From Burkholderiales bacterium (GTDB lineage Bacteria > Pseudomonadota > Gammaproteobacteria > Burkholderiales > Usitatibacteraceae), in the NCBI GenBank assembly GCA_014378085.1, contig JACMOJ010000478.1:1-9846 (forward strand): a stretch of 9,846 nucleotides of DNA. The letters run 5' to 3'. Both the position numbers and the translations under genes were made by a program. How positions within the stretch are numbered: position 1 is the stretch's first letter; every line of letters begins with the position of its first letter. Under the pieces are notes generated by a model. The model was not told the origin of the DNA, did not search any database, and worked only from the letters and a program-made list of their open reading frames with translations. Positions 1-6,130 of this stretch are shown here, piece by piece.

Positions 1-28
1 CAAATTGTTTTTTTGCCCGCGGCAACAT
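1..28 (-). CDS. rsmA: 16S rRNA (adenine1518-N6/adenine1519-N6)-dimethyltransferase, first 9 codons only
   Basis: Only the N-terminus is in the window: reading leftward from the ATG at 28-26 gives MLPRAKKQF followed by a codon beginning with G. RsmA/KsgA proteins start with a short basic stretch followed by RKRFGQ(H/N)FL, and PRAKKQF-G fits the start of that motif. The call is supported by synteny, because rsmA follows pdxA in the lptD-surA-pdxA-rsmA operons of many proteobacteria. The enzyme dimethylates two adjacent adenines near the 3' end of 16S rRNA late in small-subunit assembly. Its ATG lies two bases after the pdxA stop and no clear Shine-Dalgarno is visible, so translational coupling to pdxA is likely. 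The short match makes this partly inference from context. Confidence 0.72.
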
Positions 29-30
29 GG

Positions 31-984
31 TCAAGAGGCTCGACGGGCGGCAAGGTCACGTGCCAGTGTAATCGCCGCTGCCATGCTGCCGGTGTCGATC
101 ATGTCGGATTTGCCGGCGAGATCGAGCGCGGTGCCGTGATCAACCGAGGTGCGAATGATTGGCAGACCTAACGTAACGTTGACCCCTCGACCGAAGCTCA
201 CGTGTTTGAGCACCGGCAAGCCTTGGTCGTGATACATCGCCACCACCACGTCTGCGTGCGCAAGCTTGTTGTGGGTGAAGAGTGTATCGGCGGGCAATGG
301 CCCTTCCACGTTCATTCCTTCGTGTTGCAGTGCGCGTATGGCCGGAATGATGACGTCGATCTCTTCGTGGCCCAGATGGCCGGATTCACCCGCATGCGGA
401 TTGAGCCCGGCGACAAGGATACGAGGCTGGGCAATATTAAACTTGGTCTTCAAATCGTTGTTGATGATGTGCAACGTGTCAATTAGCCGGCGGCGTGTAA
501 TGGCGGCAGGCACCGCAGAAAGCGGAATATGAATCGTCACCAGCGCGACGCGCAACACTGGCTGTGACGAACCGCCGCCGCCCACCAGCATCATGACAAC
601 AAATGGCGCGCCGGTTTTTTCGGCGAGGTATTCGGTGTGTCCGGTAAAGGGTATGCCCGACTCGGCGATCACCGACTTTTGTACCGGTGCCGTCACCATG
701 GCGGAAAACTCTCCAGACTGGCAGCCAGCGACTGCCCGATCCAGTAGTTGCAGCACGTAGGGCGCGTTAGCCACGTCAAGCTGCCCTGCCTCAACCACGC
801 TCGGCGTCTTCACGTGTTCGATGTGCAGGCGCGAAATGTCGCAGCCGTGTATGGCGGCGCGTGAGGCAATTAATTCTGCGTCGCCGAGGACTACGATGTC
901 CGCGACGAGTTCACTACGCGCCAACAACGCACAGAGATCCGGTCCAATGCCGGCCGGCTCGCCGGAGGTGACGACAATCTTCAT
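31..984 (-). CDS. pdxA: 4-hydroxythreonine-4-phosphate dehydrogenase
   Basis: PdxA oxidises 4-phosphohydroxy-L-threonine with NAD(P); the product decarboxylates to 3-amino-2-oxopropyl phosphate, which PdxJ uses in the DXP-dependent route to pyridoxine phosphate. It is a cytosolic homodimer. The 317-residue product closely resembles E. coli PdxA (329 aa). The N-terminal GEPAGIGP motif is at residues 8-15 and FTGHTEYL at 113-120. The three divalent-metal histidines are present: H152 (VTIHIPL), H197 (LNPHAGE) and H252 (YHDQGLP). The GRGVNVTLGLP and RTSVDHGTALDLAG signatures follow. A glycine/serine-rich insertion (residues 135-142) lies before the first metal histidine, where E. coli has a tight turn. 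The ATG at 984-982 places the Rossmann-like strand at the very N-terminus, as expected; the Shine-Dalgarno before it is weak. It lies 44 bases after surA and 2 bases before rsmA, consistent with one operon. Confidence 0.97.
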   Translation of the reverse strand: MKIVVTSGEPAGIGPDLCALLARSELVADIVVLGDAELIASRAAIHGCDISRLHIEHVKTPSVVEAGQLDVANAPYVLQLLDRAVAGCQSGEFSAMVTAPVQKSVIAESGIPFTGHTEYLAEKTGAPFVVMMLVGGGGSSQPVLRVALVTIHIPLSAVPAAITRRRLIDTLHIINNDLKTKFNIAQPRILVAGLNPHAGESGHLGHEEIDVIIPAIRALQHEGMNVEGPLPADTLFTHNKLAHADVVVAMYHDQGLPVLKHVSFGRGVNVTLGLPIIRTSVDHGTALDLAGKSDMIDTGSMAAAITLARDLAARRAS

Positions 985-1028
985 GGTTGCTCTACGTGCA
1001 TCGGCCAGGCCGCAACGTGGCGCGGCGA

Positions 1029-2465
1029 CTACTTTTCTTCGAGACGATATTCGACGAAGGCACGATCACGCGTTTGGCGCAGCCAGTCGTTGTACGCCTC
1101 ATCGGCTTTGCGTGCGCGGATTGCGTTGCGGGCAACGGCGCGTTTGCGGTCTTCCGACAAGCCTTCGCTGCGACGTTCTTGAACCTGCACGATGTGCCAG
1201 CCAAATGGCGATTGGAAGGGCTGCGAAATTTCATTGTCACGCAACTGGTTCATGGAGCGTTCGAATTCCGGTACGGTGTCGCCCGGCGACATCCAGCCTA
1301 GATCGCCACCCTTGCTCGATGATGGATCGTCAGAATGAACCTTGGCCAACTCGGCGAAATCTGCACCGGCAACAATTCGTTCACGAAGGCGTTGCAAACG
1401 TGAACGCGCTTCGTCGTCCGTTAGCCCATCTTTGTTACGAACCAAAATATGCCGACCGCGCGTCTGTTGGATCGATGGCGTCGCGTTCTTGCCGCGTTTG
1501 TCCAACAGTTTGACAATGTGAAAGCCGTTGGGCGAACGTAAGATATCCGAGGTCTCGCCAGGCTTTAGTGTGTTGATGGCCTCAACAAAAATTGCCGGCA
1601 AACGATTTGCGGCCCGCCAACCTAAGCTGCCGCCTTGCAACGCATCTGGCGCGTCAGAGAACTGCGCAGAAATTTGTGCGAACTCTGCACCGCGGCGCAA
1701 CTCGGAAAGTGCCTGCATTGCACGCTTGCGACGCGCCTCGATTTGCTGGGTGGTCGCTTGTTCTGGCACCAACACCAGGATATGCGCCAATCGGTACTCT
1801 TGATCGGTGGTGGCCTCGCGCGCTTCTAATGCAATTTGTGTATCGACTTCGGCTTCGGTGACACCGACTGCGCCGTCGACCTCACGCTCACGCAAACGGG
1901 ACATGACAACTTGGCCGCGAATATCTTCGCGAAACTTTGTCCACACGATGCCATCTTGCTCAAGCAGACGACGAAACTCGGTCATGGAAACGCTATTTTC
2001 ATCGGCGATTCGCTGCAGCGTTTTATCGAGTGTTGCATCGTCAACTTTGATGCCCGTCTCTTTGGCTTCTTGGATTTGAATCAGATCGTTGATCATGCGT
2101 TCGAGCAGTTGTTTCTGCAGCGCATCTTGGGGCGGCAGCGACGTCCCTTGTTTTTGTAGGTTCTTCGCAACCATTGTCATTTGGTCGGTGAGTTCGCCTT
2201 GCGTAATAACTTCGTTATTAACGATGGCGATGATGCGGTCTAGCGGCACGATTCCGTTGGGGCGTGATGGCGGTGTGAGTTTGGTATCGAGCTTGGGTGG
2301 CGCACCGAGTAGTGGGCTGGTACCCGGGGACGGCAGAATCGGCGACTGGGCGTGAGCGGAAAACAGCGTCAACGTCGCGCATATTGAGGTGACTACCCCG
2401 AAAAACCCGTTCTTAAGCAGCTCAGCGAACATGACTTTGGCGGAGTAGCGGTGGAACAACTTCAT
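1029..2465 (-). CDS. surA: Periplasmic chaperone / peptidyl-prolyl isomerase SurA
   Basis: SurA escorts unfolded outer-membrane proteins across the periplasm to the BAM complex, and LptD, encoded just upstream, is among its best-known clients. The 478-residue product starts with a signal peptide: a basic N-terminus, a hydrophobic core at about 20-36, and a probable cleavage after AHA (residue 39). A proline-rich linker spans about 41-72. The SurA N-terminal helical domain (DRIIAIVNNEVITQGEL onward) covers about 76-215. Two parvulin-type domains follow, at about 223-325 (AHILVLVP ... GSLGW ... GFHIVKL) and 335-432 (RHILVRNK ... GGDLGW ... GWHIVQV), and the C-terminal helix ends at 478. E. coli SurA is 428 aa; the extra length is mostly in the N-terminal linker. 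The ATG at 2465 is preferred because AGAGGGAAG sits five bases upstream, whereas the internal ATG (M12) has no ribosome site. The stop is TAG. Confidence 0.97.
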   Translation of the reverse strand: MKLFHRYSAKVMFAELLKNGFFGVVTSICATLTLFSAHAQSPILPSPGTSPLLGAPPKLDTKLTPPSRPNGIVPLDRIIAIVNNEVITQGELTDQMTMVAKNLQKQGTSLPPQDALQKQLLERMINDLIQIQEAKETGIKVDDATLDKTLQRIADENSVSMTEFRRLLEQDGIVWTKFREDIRGQVVMSRLREREVDGAVGVTEAEVDTQIALEAREATTDQEYRLAHILVLVPEQATTQQIEARRKRAMQALSELRRGAEFAQISAQFSDAPDALQGGSLGWRAANRLPAIFVEAINTLKPGETSDILRSPNGFHIVKLLDKRGKNATPSIQQTRGRHILVRNKDGLTDDEARSRLQRLRERIVAGADFAELAKVHSDDPSSSKGGDLGWMSPGDTVPEFERSMNQLRDNEISQPFQSPFGWHIVQVQERRSEGLSEDRKRAVARNAIRARKADEAYNDWLRQTRDRAFVEYRLEEK

Positions 2466-2470
2466 ATGTA

Positions 2471-2479
2471 CTTCCCTCT
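2471..2479 (-). promoter_or_regulatory. Ribosome binding site of surA
   Basis: On the minus strand AGAGGGAAG ends five bases before the ATG at 2465. It is a strong Shine-Dalgarno match and decides the longer start (MKLFHRY) over the internal methionine at codon 12. Confidence 0.8.
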
Positions 2480-2533
2480 AAGTGCGGTGAACGAATGCGT
2501 CATCTGACGGAAAAGTGATCTTGCGAACCGCCT

Positions 2534-4888
2534 CTAACGGTCGTCCGATCGGCGATAGCCTGCAATGTTCTGTCGGATGGTCTCGAAGGTATTCACGCCC
2601 AATTTCGACAACCCTTTCAGCTCAAGTTGAACCTGAATAGAGTTGGAGTATTGGTTCGTCGCGGTAGCGAATCTGTGGGCTAACATGCGCATTTCCCAGC
2701 AGCCTTGATTATACTCGACGCCGAAAAGCCCCTCTAACAGCCGTCGGTCCTGCAAGGAATAGTTTGCTCTTGCAAGAATGGTCCAGCCGAGCGCTGCAGT
2801 ACCTAGCGGCAACTGGGTGGAAATGTCTATTTGTTTGATGCTTTCGCGGATGTAGCGATAGGATAAATTAAAAAGTCTGCCGCTATCACTGGCATAGTTG
2901 GCGGCGATAGTCGATTTCTGGAATCTCGAGCCCGTGGTTGAATACTGAAAACTCGAGTCGAGCGTCCAAGCCCTAGTTAGCTGACCGCCAACAAAGAAAA
3001 GTATGTCTGATTTGCTGGCGGTACCTGCAGTCCCCGTCGTCGCCGACGAGCCGATTTCGGGGGTGACGCCTAACGCGGAATTCGAAAGTAAGACCTGCTG
3101 TGGCCTGAAGTAGTAACGTTGCCCAACAGAAGCGCGCAATCGCTCGATTCCGGTATCGTTATCGATGAAACGGGTGGTGACTGCCGCAGTCAGTTGTTTA
3201 GCGTCGGAGACCCGGTCGCCGCCGACGAACAAATTTTCATTAAATATTTGCGTAAAGTTAAAGTCAGTCTCAGCGGTCGAGAATCGTGGCAATTTCGACT
3301 GATCTTTGTACGGCACGTTCAAATAGAAAAGCCGCGGTTCCAGCGTTTGCGTGATCGATCCGCCTGACGCGCTACCCCAGTTAAGTTGACGCTCTAAGGC
3401 TAAGCCGCTGTCGATACTAAATATTGGCAACGCGCGCGTTCCGCCCTCAAAGCCAGTCTCGTTTTTGGTGAGATCATAGTGAATGAGGTGATATCCGAGT
3501 TTCGGCGTGATAAACCCGAATGGCTTCTTCAGCGTATAGGATGCGGTCGGATAAATGATTAGGCGTTGCCCGTTGACCAGAGTCGGATGCCGAAAATCAG
3601 AATATTCCCCAATCGTGTTTACCTCAAACCCTTGAATTCGCGCGGGGCGCGCGTTAAACGTAAGTTGCGGTTGCAACTTGTACGGTGTGCCGATAGGCGC
3701 TAGCGGGTCTTGCAGTGTCTGGAAACTGAGTGTTCGTAGCGCGAAGTTTCCGAAGTCGGAGTTGTAGCTGATGGCGGCTTCTCTGGGTAATGTGTTTTCG
3801 GCTGTCATGGCGATCCTCGTCGAAAGGTCACGAAAATAGGCGTCATCTGAGACTTTTTTAGTATTGACCGTACCACTCCACCCCTTCCCAAACAGGGATT
3901 CCAACCCTTGGTAGTGTCGCCAAGAAATGAACTGTCGGCTTCGGCCGGCCCGCCGGTCATTCGGCAAGAATTCAGCCTCAAGTTGGCCGATGGCCGTCGG
4001 TCGTAAATAGCGCAACTCGGCGCCGAGTTGTAGTCCGCGCTTAGAAAACAACTTCGGTGTGATCGTTGCGTCCGTGCCCGACGAAATATTCCAGTAATAC
4101 GGCAAGGCGAGCTCGGCACCGCTGTTCGACGATGAACCAAACGTGGGAGGCAAGAACCCCGACTTGCGCTCGTTATTGAGCGGAAAAGTCATATACGGAA
4201 GGTACAGAATCGGCACACCTTTGAAATCCACAACGCCGCCATAACCGGTGCCGACGTTCGTGCCGCGATCCAACGCGAGTTCACGAATCTTCAGGGTCCA
4301 CTGATTTTCGCCGGGAGTGCATGTTGAGTAAGTTGCTAAGAATAGCCGCTCCCGTTCTGGGCCTTCAAAATCAAGACGCGACGCGGTTCCGTGAGCGGTA
4401 AAGCGCATTTTTGGCCGCGTTGGTGATTTACTAAAGAGAAACGTGGGCTCAGTGACCTGGCCCGTCTCCTTGTCAAGTTTTAGGAACATCGTTGTGCCCG
4501 TAACGATGTCTCCGCCGCGGTCGAGACGAACGTTTCCTAGCGCGGTTGCGGTATCAGCCGGTTGATCGTATTTGATCGTGTCAGCTTTTAGTATGGTGTC
4601 GCCCTGCTGCAACACAACATTGCCCTTGGCCGTCAGTTGCTGTTGCGTGACGCCGTCTAGCTGGTCGGCTTCGATCGTTCGCGGCGCCGTTTTGCCCTTC
4701 GGGGACGGCACCACGCTCGGCTTAGCTACCGTGGGGGCAGTCTTGGCCCCTTCTCGGATAGCATTTTCCAACTCAGTTTGATTGGGCGGCCCCGCCATCT
4801 GTGCGCTCGCCACACCGAAATGCAAACTGGCGACTACCGCGATCGCCATCAACGATTGATTTGCCGGCTTGGCCCAAAACAATTGCAC
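2534..4888 (-). CDS. lptD: LPS-assembly protein LptD (outer-membrane LPS translocon)
   Basis: LptD forms, with the lipoprotein LptE, the outer-membrane barrel that inserts LPS into the outer leaflet at the end of the Lpt bridge. From the GTG at 4888-4886 the product is 784 aa. A signal peptide ends at ASA (residue 29). A proline/lysine-rich linker precedes the OstA/LptA-like beta-jellyroll (about 70-155, IEADQLDG ... AKGNVVLQQGDT ... ALGNVRLDRG). The long C-terminal part shows the family signatures GVPILYLPYMTFP and ERKSGFLPPTFG and many alternating, aromatic-ended barrel strands. Only two cysteines exist, C190 (STCTPG) and C730 (GCWEM), matching one of the two interdomain disulfides of E. 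coli. GTG is chosen because GAGGGG lies seven bases upstream and it gives a proper signal peptide. The frame stays open to a TTG at 5002, but that would bury the hydrophobic core beyond residue 50 and overlap amgK. It is followed by surA after 68 bases. Confidence 0.96.
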   Translation of the reverse strand: MQLFWAKPANQSLMAIAVVASLHFGVASAQMAGPPNQTELENAIREGAKTAPTVAKPSVVPSPKGKTAPRTIEADQLDGVTQQQLTAKGNVVLQQGDTILKADTIKYDQPADTATALGNVRLDRGGDIVTGTTMFLKLDKETGQVTEPTFLFSKSPTRPKMRFTAHGTASRLDFEGPERERLFLATYSTCTPGENQWTLKIRELALDRGTNVGTGYGGVVDFKGVPILYLPYMTFPLNNERKSGFLPPTFGSSSNSGAELALPYYWNISSGTDATITPKLFSKRGLQLGAELRYLRPTAIGQLEAEFLPNDRRAGRSRQFISWRHYQGLESLFGKGWSGTVNTKKVSDDAYFRDLSTRIAMTAENTLPREAAISYNSDFGNFALRTLSFQTLQDPLAPIGTPYKLQPQLTFNARPARIQGFEVNTIGEYSDFRHPTLVNGQRLIIYPTASYTLKKPFGFITPKLGYHLIHYDLTKNETGFEGGTRALPIFSIDSGLALERQLNWGSASGGSITQTLEPRLFYLNVPYKDQSKLPRFSTAETDFNFTQIFNENLFVGGDRVSDAKQLTAAVTTRFIDNDTGIERLRASVGQRYYFRPQQVLLSNSALGVTPEIGSSATTGTAGTASKSDILFFVGGQLTRAWTLDSSFQYSTTGSRFQKSTIAANYASDSGRLFNLSYRYIRESIKQIDISTQLPLGTAALGWTILARANYSLQDRRLLEGLFGVEYNQGCWEMRMLAHRFATATNQYSNSIQVQLELKGLSKLGVNTFETIRQNIAGYRRSDDR

Positions 4889-4895
4889 GCGCCGT

Positions 4896-4901
4896 CCCCT
4901 C
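4896..4901 (-). promoter_or_regulatory. Ribosome binding site deciding the GTG start of lptD
   Basis: The minus strand reads GAGGGG, seven bases before the GTG at 4888-4886. No comparable site precedes the TTG codons further upstream in the same frame (5002, 4975, 4903), so this site fixes the likely lptD start and leaves about 104 bases free as a divergent control region. Confidence 0.7.
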
Positions 4902-4930
4902 AAGTCAGCAAATGAAACGCTGGCGTTGAG

Positions 4931-4947
4931 CGATTGGTGTCGATTGG
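4931..4947 (+). repeat. Direct repeat CGATTGG-tgt-CGATTGG in the lptD/amgK control region
   Basis: Two exact 7-bp copies (4931-4937 and 4941-4947) are spaced 10 bp start to start, one helical turn, so both would face the same side of the DNA. They lie 14 bases upstream of the extended -10-like element of amgK, where a -35 box would normally be, and no good -35 is present. Tandem direct repeats with a 10-11 bp period are typical binding sites of OmpR-type response regulators and some other activators. Assignment to any regulator is inference. Confidence 0.4.
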
Positions 4948-4958
4948 AAGGAGTAGGG

Positions 4959-4967
4959 TGATAAAAT
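4959..4967 (+). promoter_or_regulatory. Possible extended -10 promoter element of amgK-murU
   Basis: TGATAAAAT matches the extended -10 form TGnTAnAAT-like, with TAAAAT at 4962-4967 matching five of six consensus positions. Transcription would start near 4974-4976, giving a leader under 20 bases before the amgK ATG at 4993. No -35 hexamer at normal spacing is visible. This is a pattern match only. Confidence 0.4.
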
Positions 4968-4980
4968 TCGCGCAAATTTT
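4963..4980. promoter_or_regulatory. Imperfect 18-bp palindrome, candidate operator
   Basis: AAAATTCGCGCAAATTTT reads as its own reverse complement at 16 of 18 positions (the mismatched pair is positions 7 and 12). It overlaps the -10-like element and the predicted transcription start of amgK, a position at which a bound repressor would block transcription. AT-rich ends on a GC-rich background add to its visibility. Function is inference. Confidence 0.35.
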
Positions 4981-4992
4981 CGTGGGAAGCAG

Positions 4993-6036
4993 ATGAAATC
5001 AATTGAAGCGGAAGACCTGCGCTTGCGCGAACTGTCGGACTGGCTTGCGACCGACGACGTCAAAGCGGCGGTTGGAAATAGTGTGGCGGAAGGTCAGCTC
5101 GCGCCGGCTTCGGCCGATGCAAGTTTCAGGCGTTATTTTCGCATAAGCCACGAAGGTGGAACGGTTATCGCGATGGACGCACCGCCACCGCAAGAAGACT
5201 GCCGTCCGTTTGTTCGCATTGGTCGCATGATGGCTGATGCAGGTTTAAATACGCCGACGGTGTTTGCGCAAGACCTTGATCGTGGATTTTTGTTGCTGAC
5301 GGATTTGGGGCGTGAAACCTATCTGGACGTGATTAGTGAAGACAACGTAAGCCCCATGATGCGGGACGCGACGGACAGTTTGATTAAGTGGCAGTTGGCT
5401 TCCAAGCCCGATACCCTGCCGGCGTATGACGAGGCGGTGCTAAAACGGGAAATATTGTTGTTTCCCGACTGGTACGTGGCAAAACATCTGCAAATTACGC
5501 TTACACAATCGCAGCGCGAAACGCTGGAGTCGGTGTTTTCAACGATTGTCGCGTCGAACCTTGCACAACAACGGGTTTACGTTCACCGCGACTTTATGCC
5601 GCGCAATTTGATGGCATCGACGCCCAACCCCGGTGTGCTCGATTTTCAAGACGCGTTATATGGCCCGATCGGATATGACATCGCGTGTTTGTGGCGCGAC
5701 GCCTTTATCTCGTGGGAAGAAGAGGTGATTCTTGACGGCACGGTGCGTTATTGGGAAAAAGCGAAACGCGCAGGGCTCCCGGTCCCGCTCGATTTTGGCG
5801 ACTTCTATCGTGACGTTGAATGGATGGCGCTACAGCGTCATTTGAAAGTCATGGGTATTTTTGCCCGCATCAATTATCGCGACGGCAAACCGCGATACCT
5901 TAGTGACACGCCGCGTTTTGCCCGCTATATCCGAAAATGCTGTGAACGCTACAGCGAGTTGTTCCCGCTGGCGCGGCTGTTTGACCAGCTCAAGATTGAC
6001 GACGGACTGGTTCGGACAAGCGGGGTGTCTTTTTAG
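4993..6036 (+). CDS. amgK: N-acetylmuramate/N-acetylglucosamine kinase (anomeric sugar kinase)
   Basis: AmgK phosphorylates MurNAc (and GlcNAc) at the anomeric carbon, giving MurNAc-1-phosphate, which MurU converts to UDP-MurNAc. This cytosolic salvage route recycles peptidoglycan and bypasses MurA, the fosfomycin target. The 347-residue product has the aminoglycoside-phosphotransferase fold. An N-terminal ATP-binding lobe contains ASFRRYFRI (43-51) and LLTDLGRETYL (101-111). The catalytic loop VHRDFMPRNLM contains H198, D200 and N205, and the metal-binding VLDFQDALYGP contains D217. The family ending YSELFPLARL is also present. The call AmgK, rather than another phosphotransferase, rests on resemblance plus the adjacent murU. 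The ATG at 4993 is preceded by GGGAAG only three bases away, a poorly spaced ribosome site. The gene is divergent from lptD and is followed by murU after 94 bases. Confidence 0.92.
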   Translation: MKSIEAEDLRLRELSDWLATDDVKAAVGNSVAEGQLAPASADASFRRYFRISHEGGTVIAMDAPPPQEDCRPFVRIGRMMADAGLNTPTVFAQDLDRGFLLLTDLGRETYLDVISEDNVSPMMRDATDSLIKWQLASKPDTLPAYDEAVLKREILLFPDWYVAKHLQITLTQSQRETLESVFSTIVASNLAQQRVYVHRDFMPRNLMASTPNPGVLDFQDALYGPIGYDIACLWRDAFISWEEEVILDGTVRYWEKAKRAGLPVPLDFGDFYRDVEWMALQRHLKVMGIFARINYRDGKPRYLSDTPRFARYIRKCCERYSELFPLARLFDQLKIDDGLVRTSGVSF

Positions 6037-6062
6037 TGGTGCGATCACGTCAGGTATTTAAA

Positions 6063-6078
6063 CTCGCCTATTGGCGGG
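6063..6078 (+). other. Small hairpin in the amgK-murU gap
   Basis: CTCGCC-TATT-GGCGGG can pair over six base pairs (one G-T wobble) with a four-base loop, 26 bases after the amgK stop. The only T run (five T, 6091-6095) starts 12 bases after the stem, so it does not look like a standard intrinsic terminator. It might mark a transcript 3' end or a processing site; it may also be chance. Confidence 0.25.
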
Positions 6079-6098
6079 GATCTTCAGACGTTTTTGCT

Positions 6099-6121
6099 TC
6101 AAGAGGACCGTCCTTGCTTGA
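6099..6121 (+). promoter_or_regulatory. Hairpin directly upstream of murU
   Basis: TCAAG-AGGA-CCG-TCCT-(TG)-CTTGA can fold into a nine-pair stem with a two-base bulge on the 3' side and a CCG loop. It ends ten bases before the TTG start of murU and contains AGGA, the only purine-rich Shine-Dalgarno-like run in this gap, sequestered in the stem. At DNA level AGGACCGTCCT (6104-6114) is a perfect 5+1+5 palindrome. A role in controlling murU translation is inference. Confidence 0.3.
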
Positions 6122-6130
6122 GTTATTGCG

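Noticed and set aside
821..1513. 230-codon open frame on the plus strand across pdxA and surA
   Set aside because: It lies antisense to two well-recognised genes, has a composition rich in Arg, Cys and Ser typical of a shadow frame, and no recognisable domain.
3805..4140. 111-codon minus-strand frame inside lptD
   Set aside because: It is in a different frame of the same strand as lptD, whose family motifs continue uninterrupted through this region; no ribosome site or domain.
4889..4992. Sigma-E type promoter for lptD, as in E. coli
   Set aside because: I looked for a GGAAC-like -35 with a TCTGA-like -10 on the minus strand and found no convincing pair; no lptD promoter can be named from sequence alone.
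6063..6095. Intrinsic terminator after amgK
   Set aside because: The hairpin has only six pairs and the short T run is 12 bases further on, so standard rho-independent geometry is missing; murU lies on the same strand and in the same pathway.
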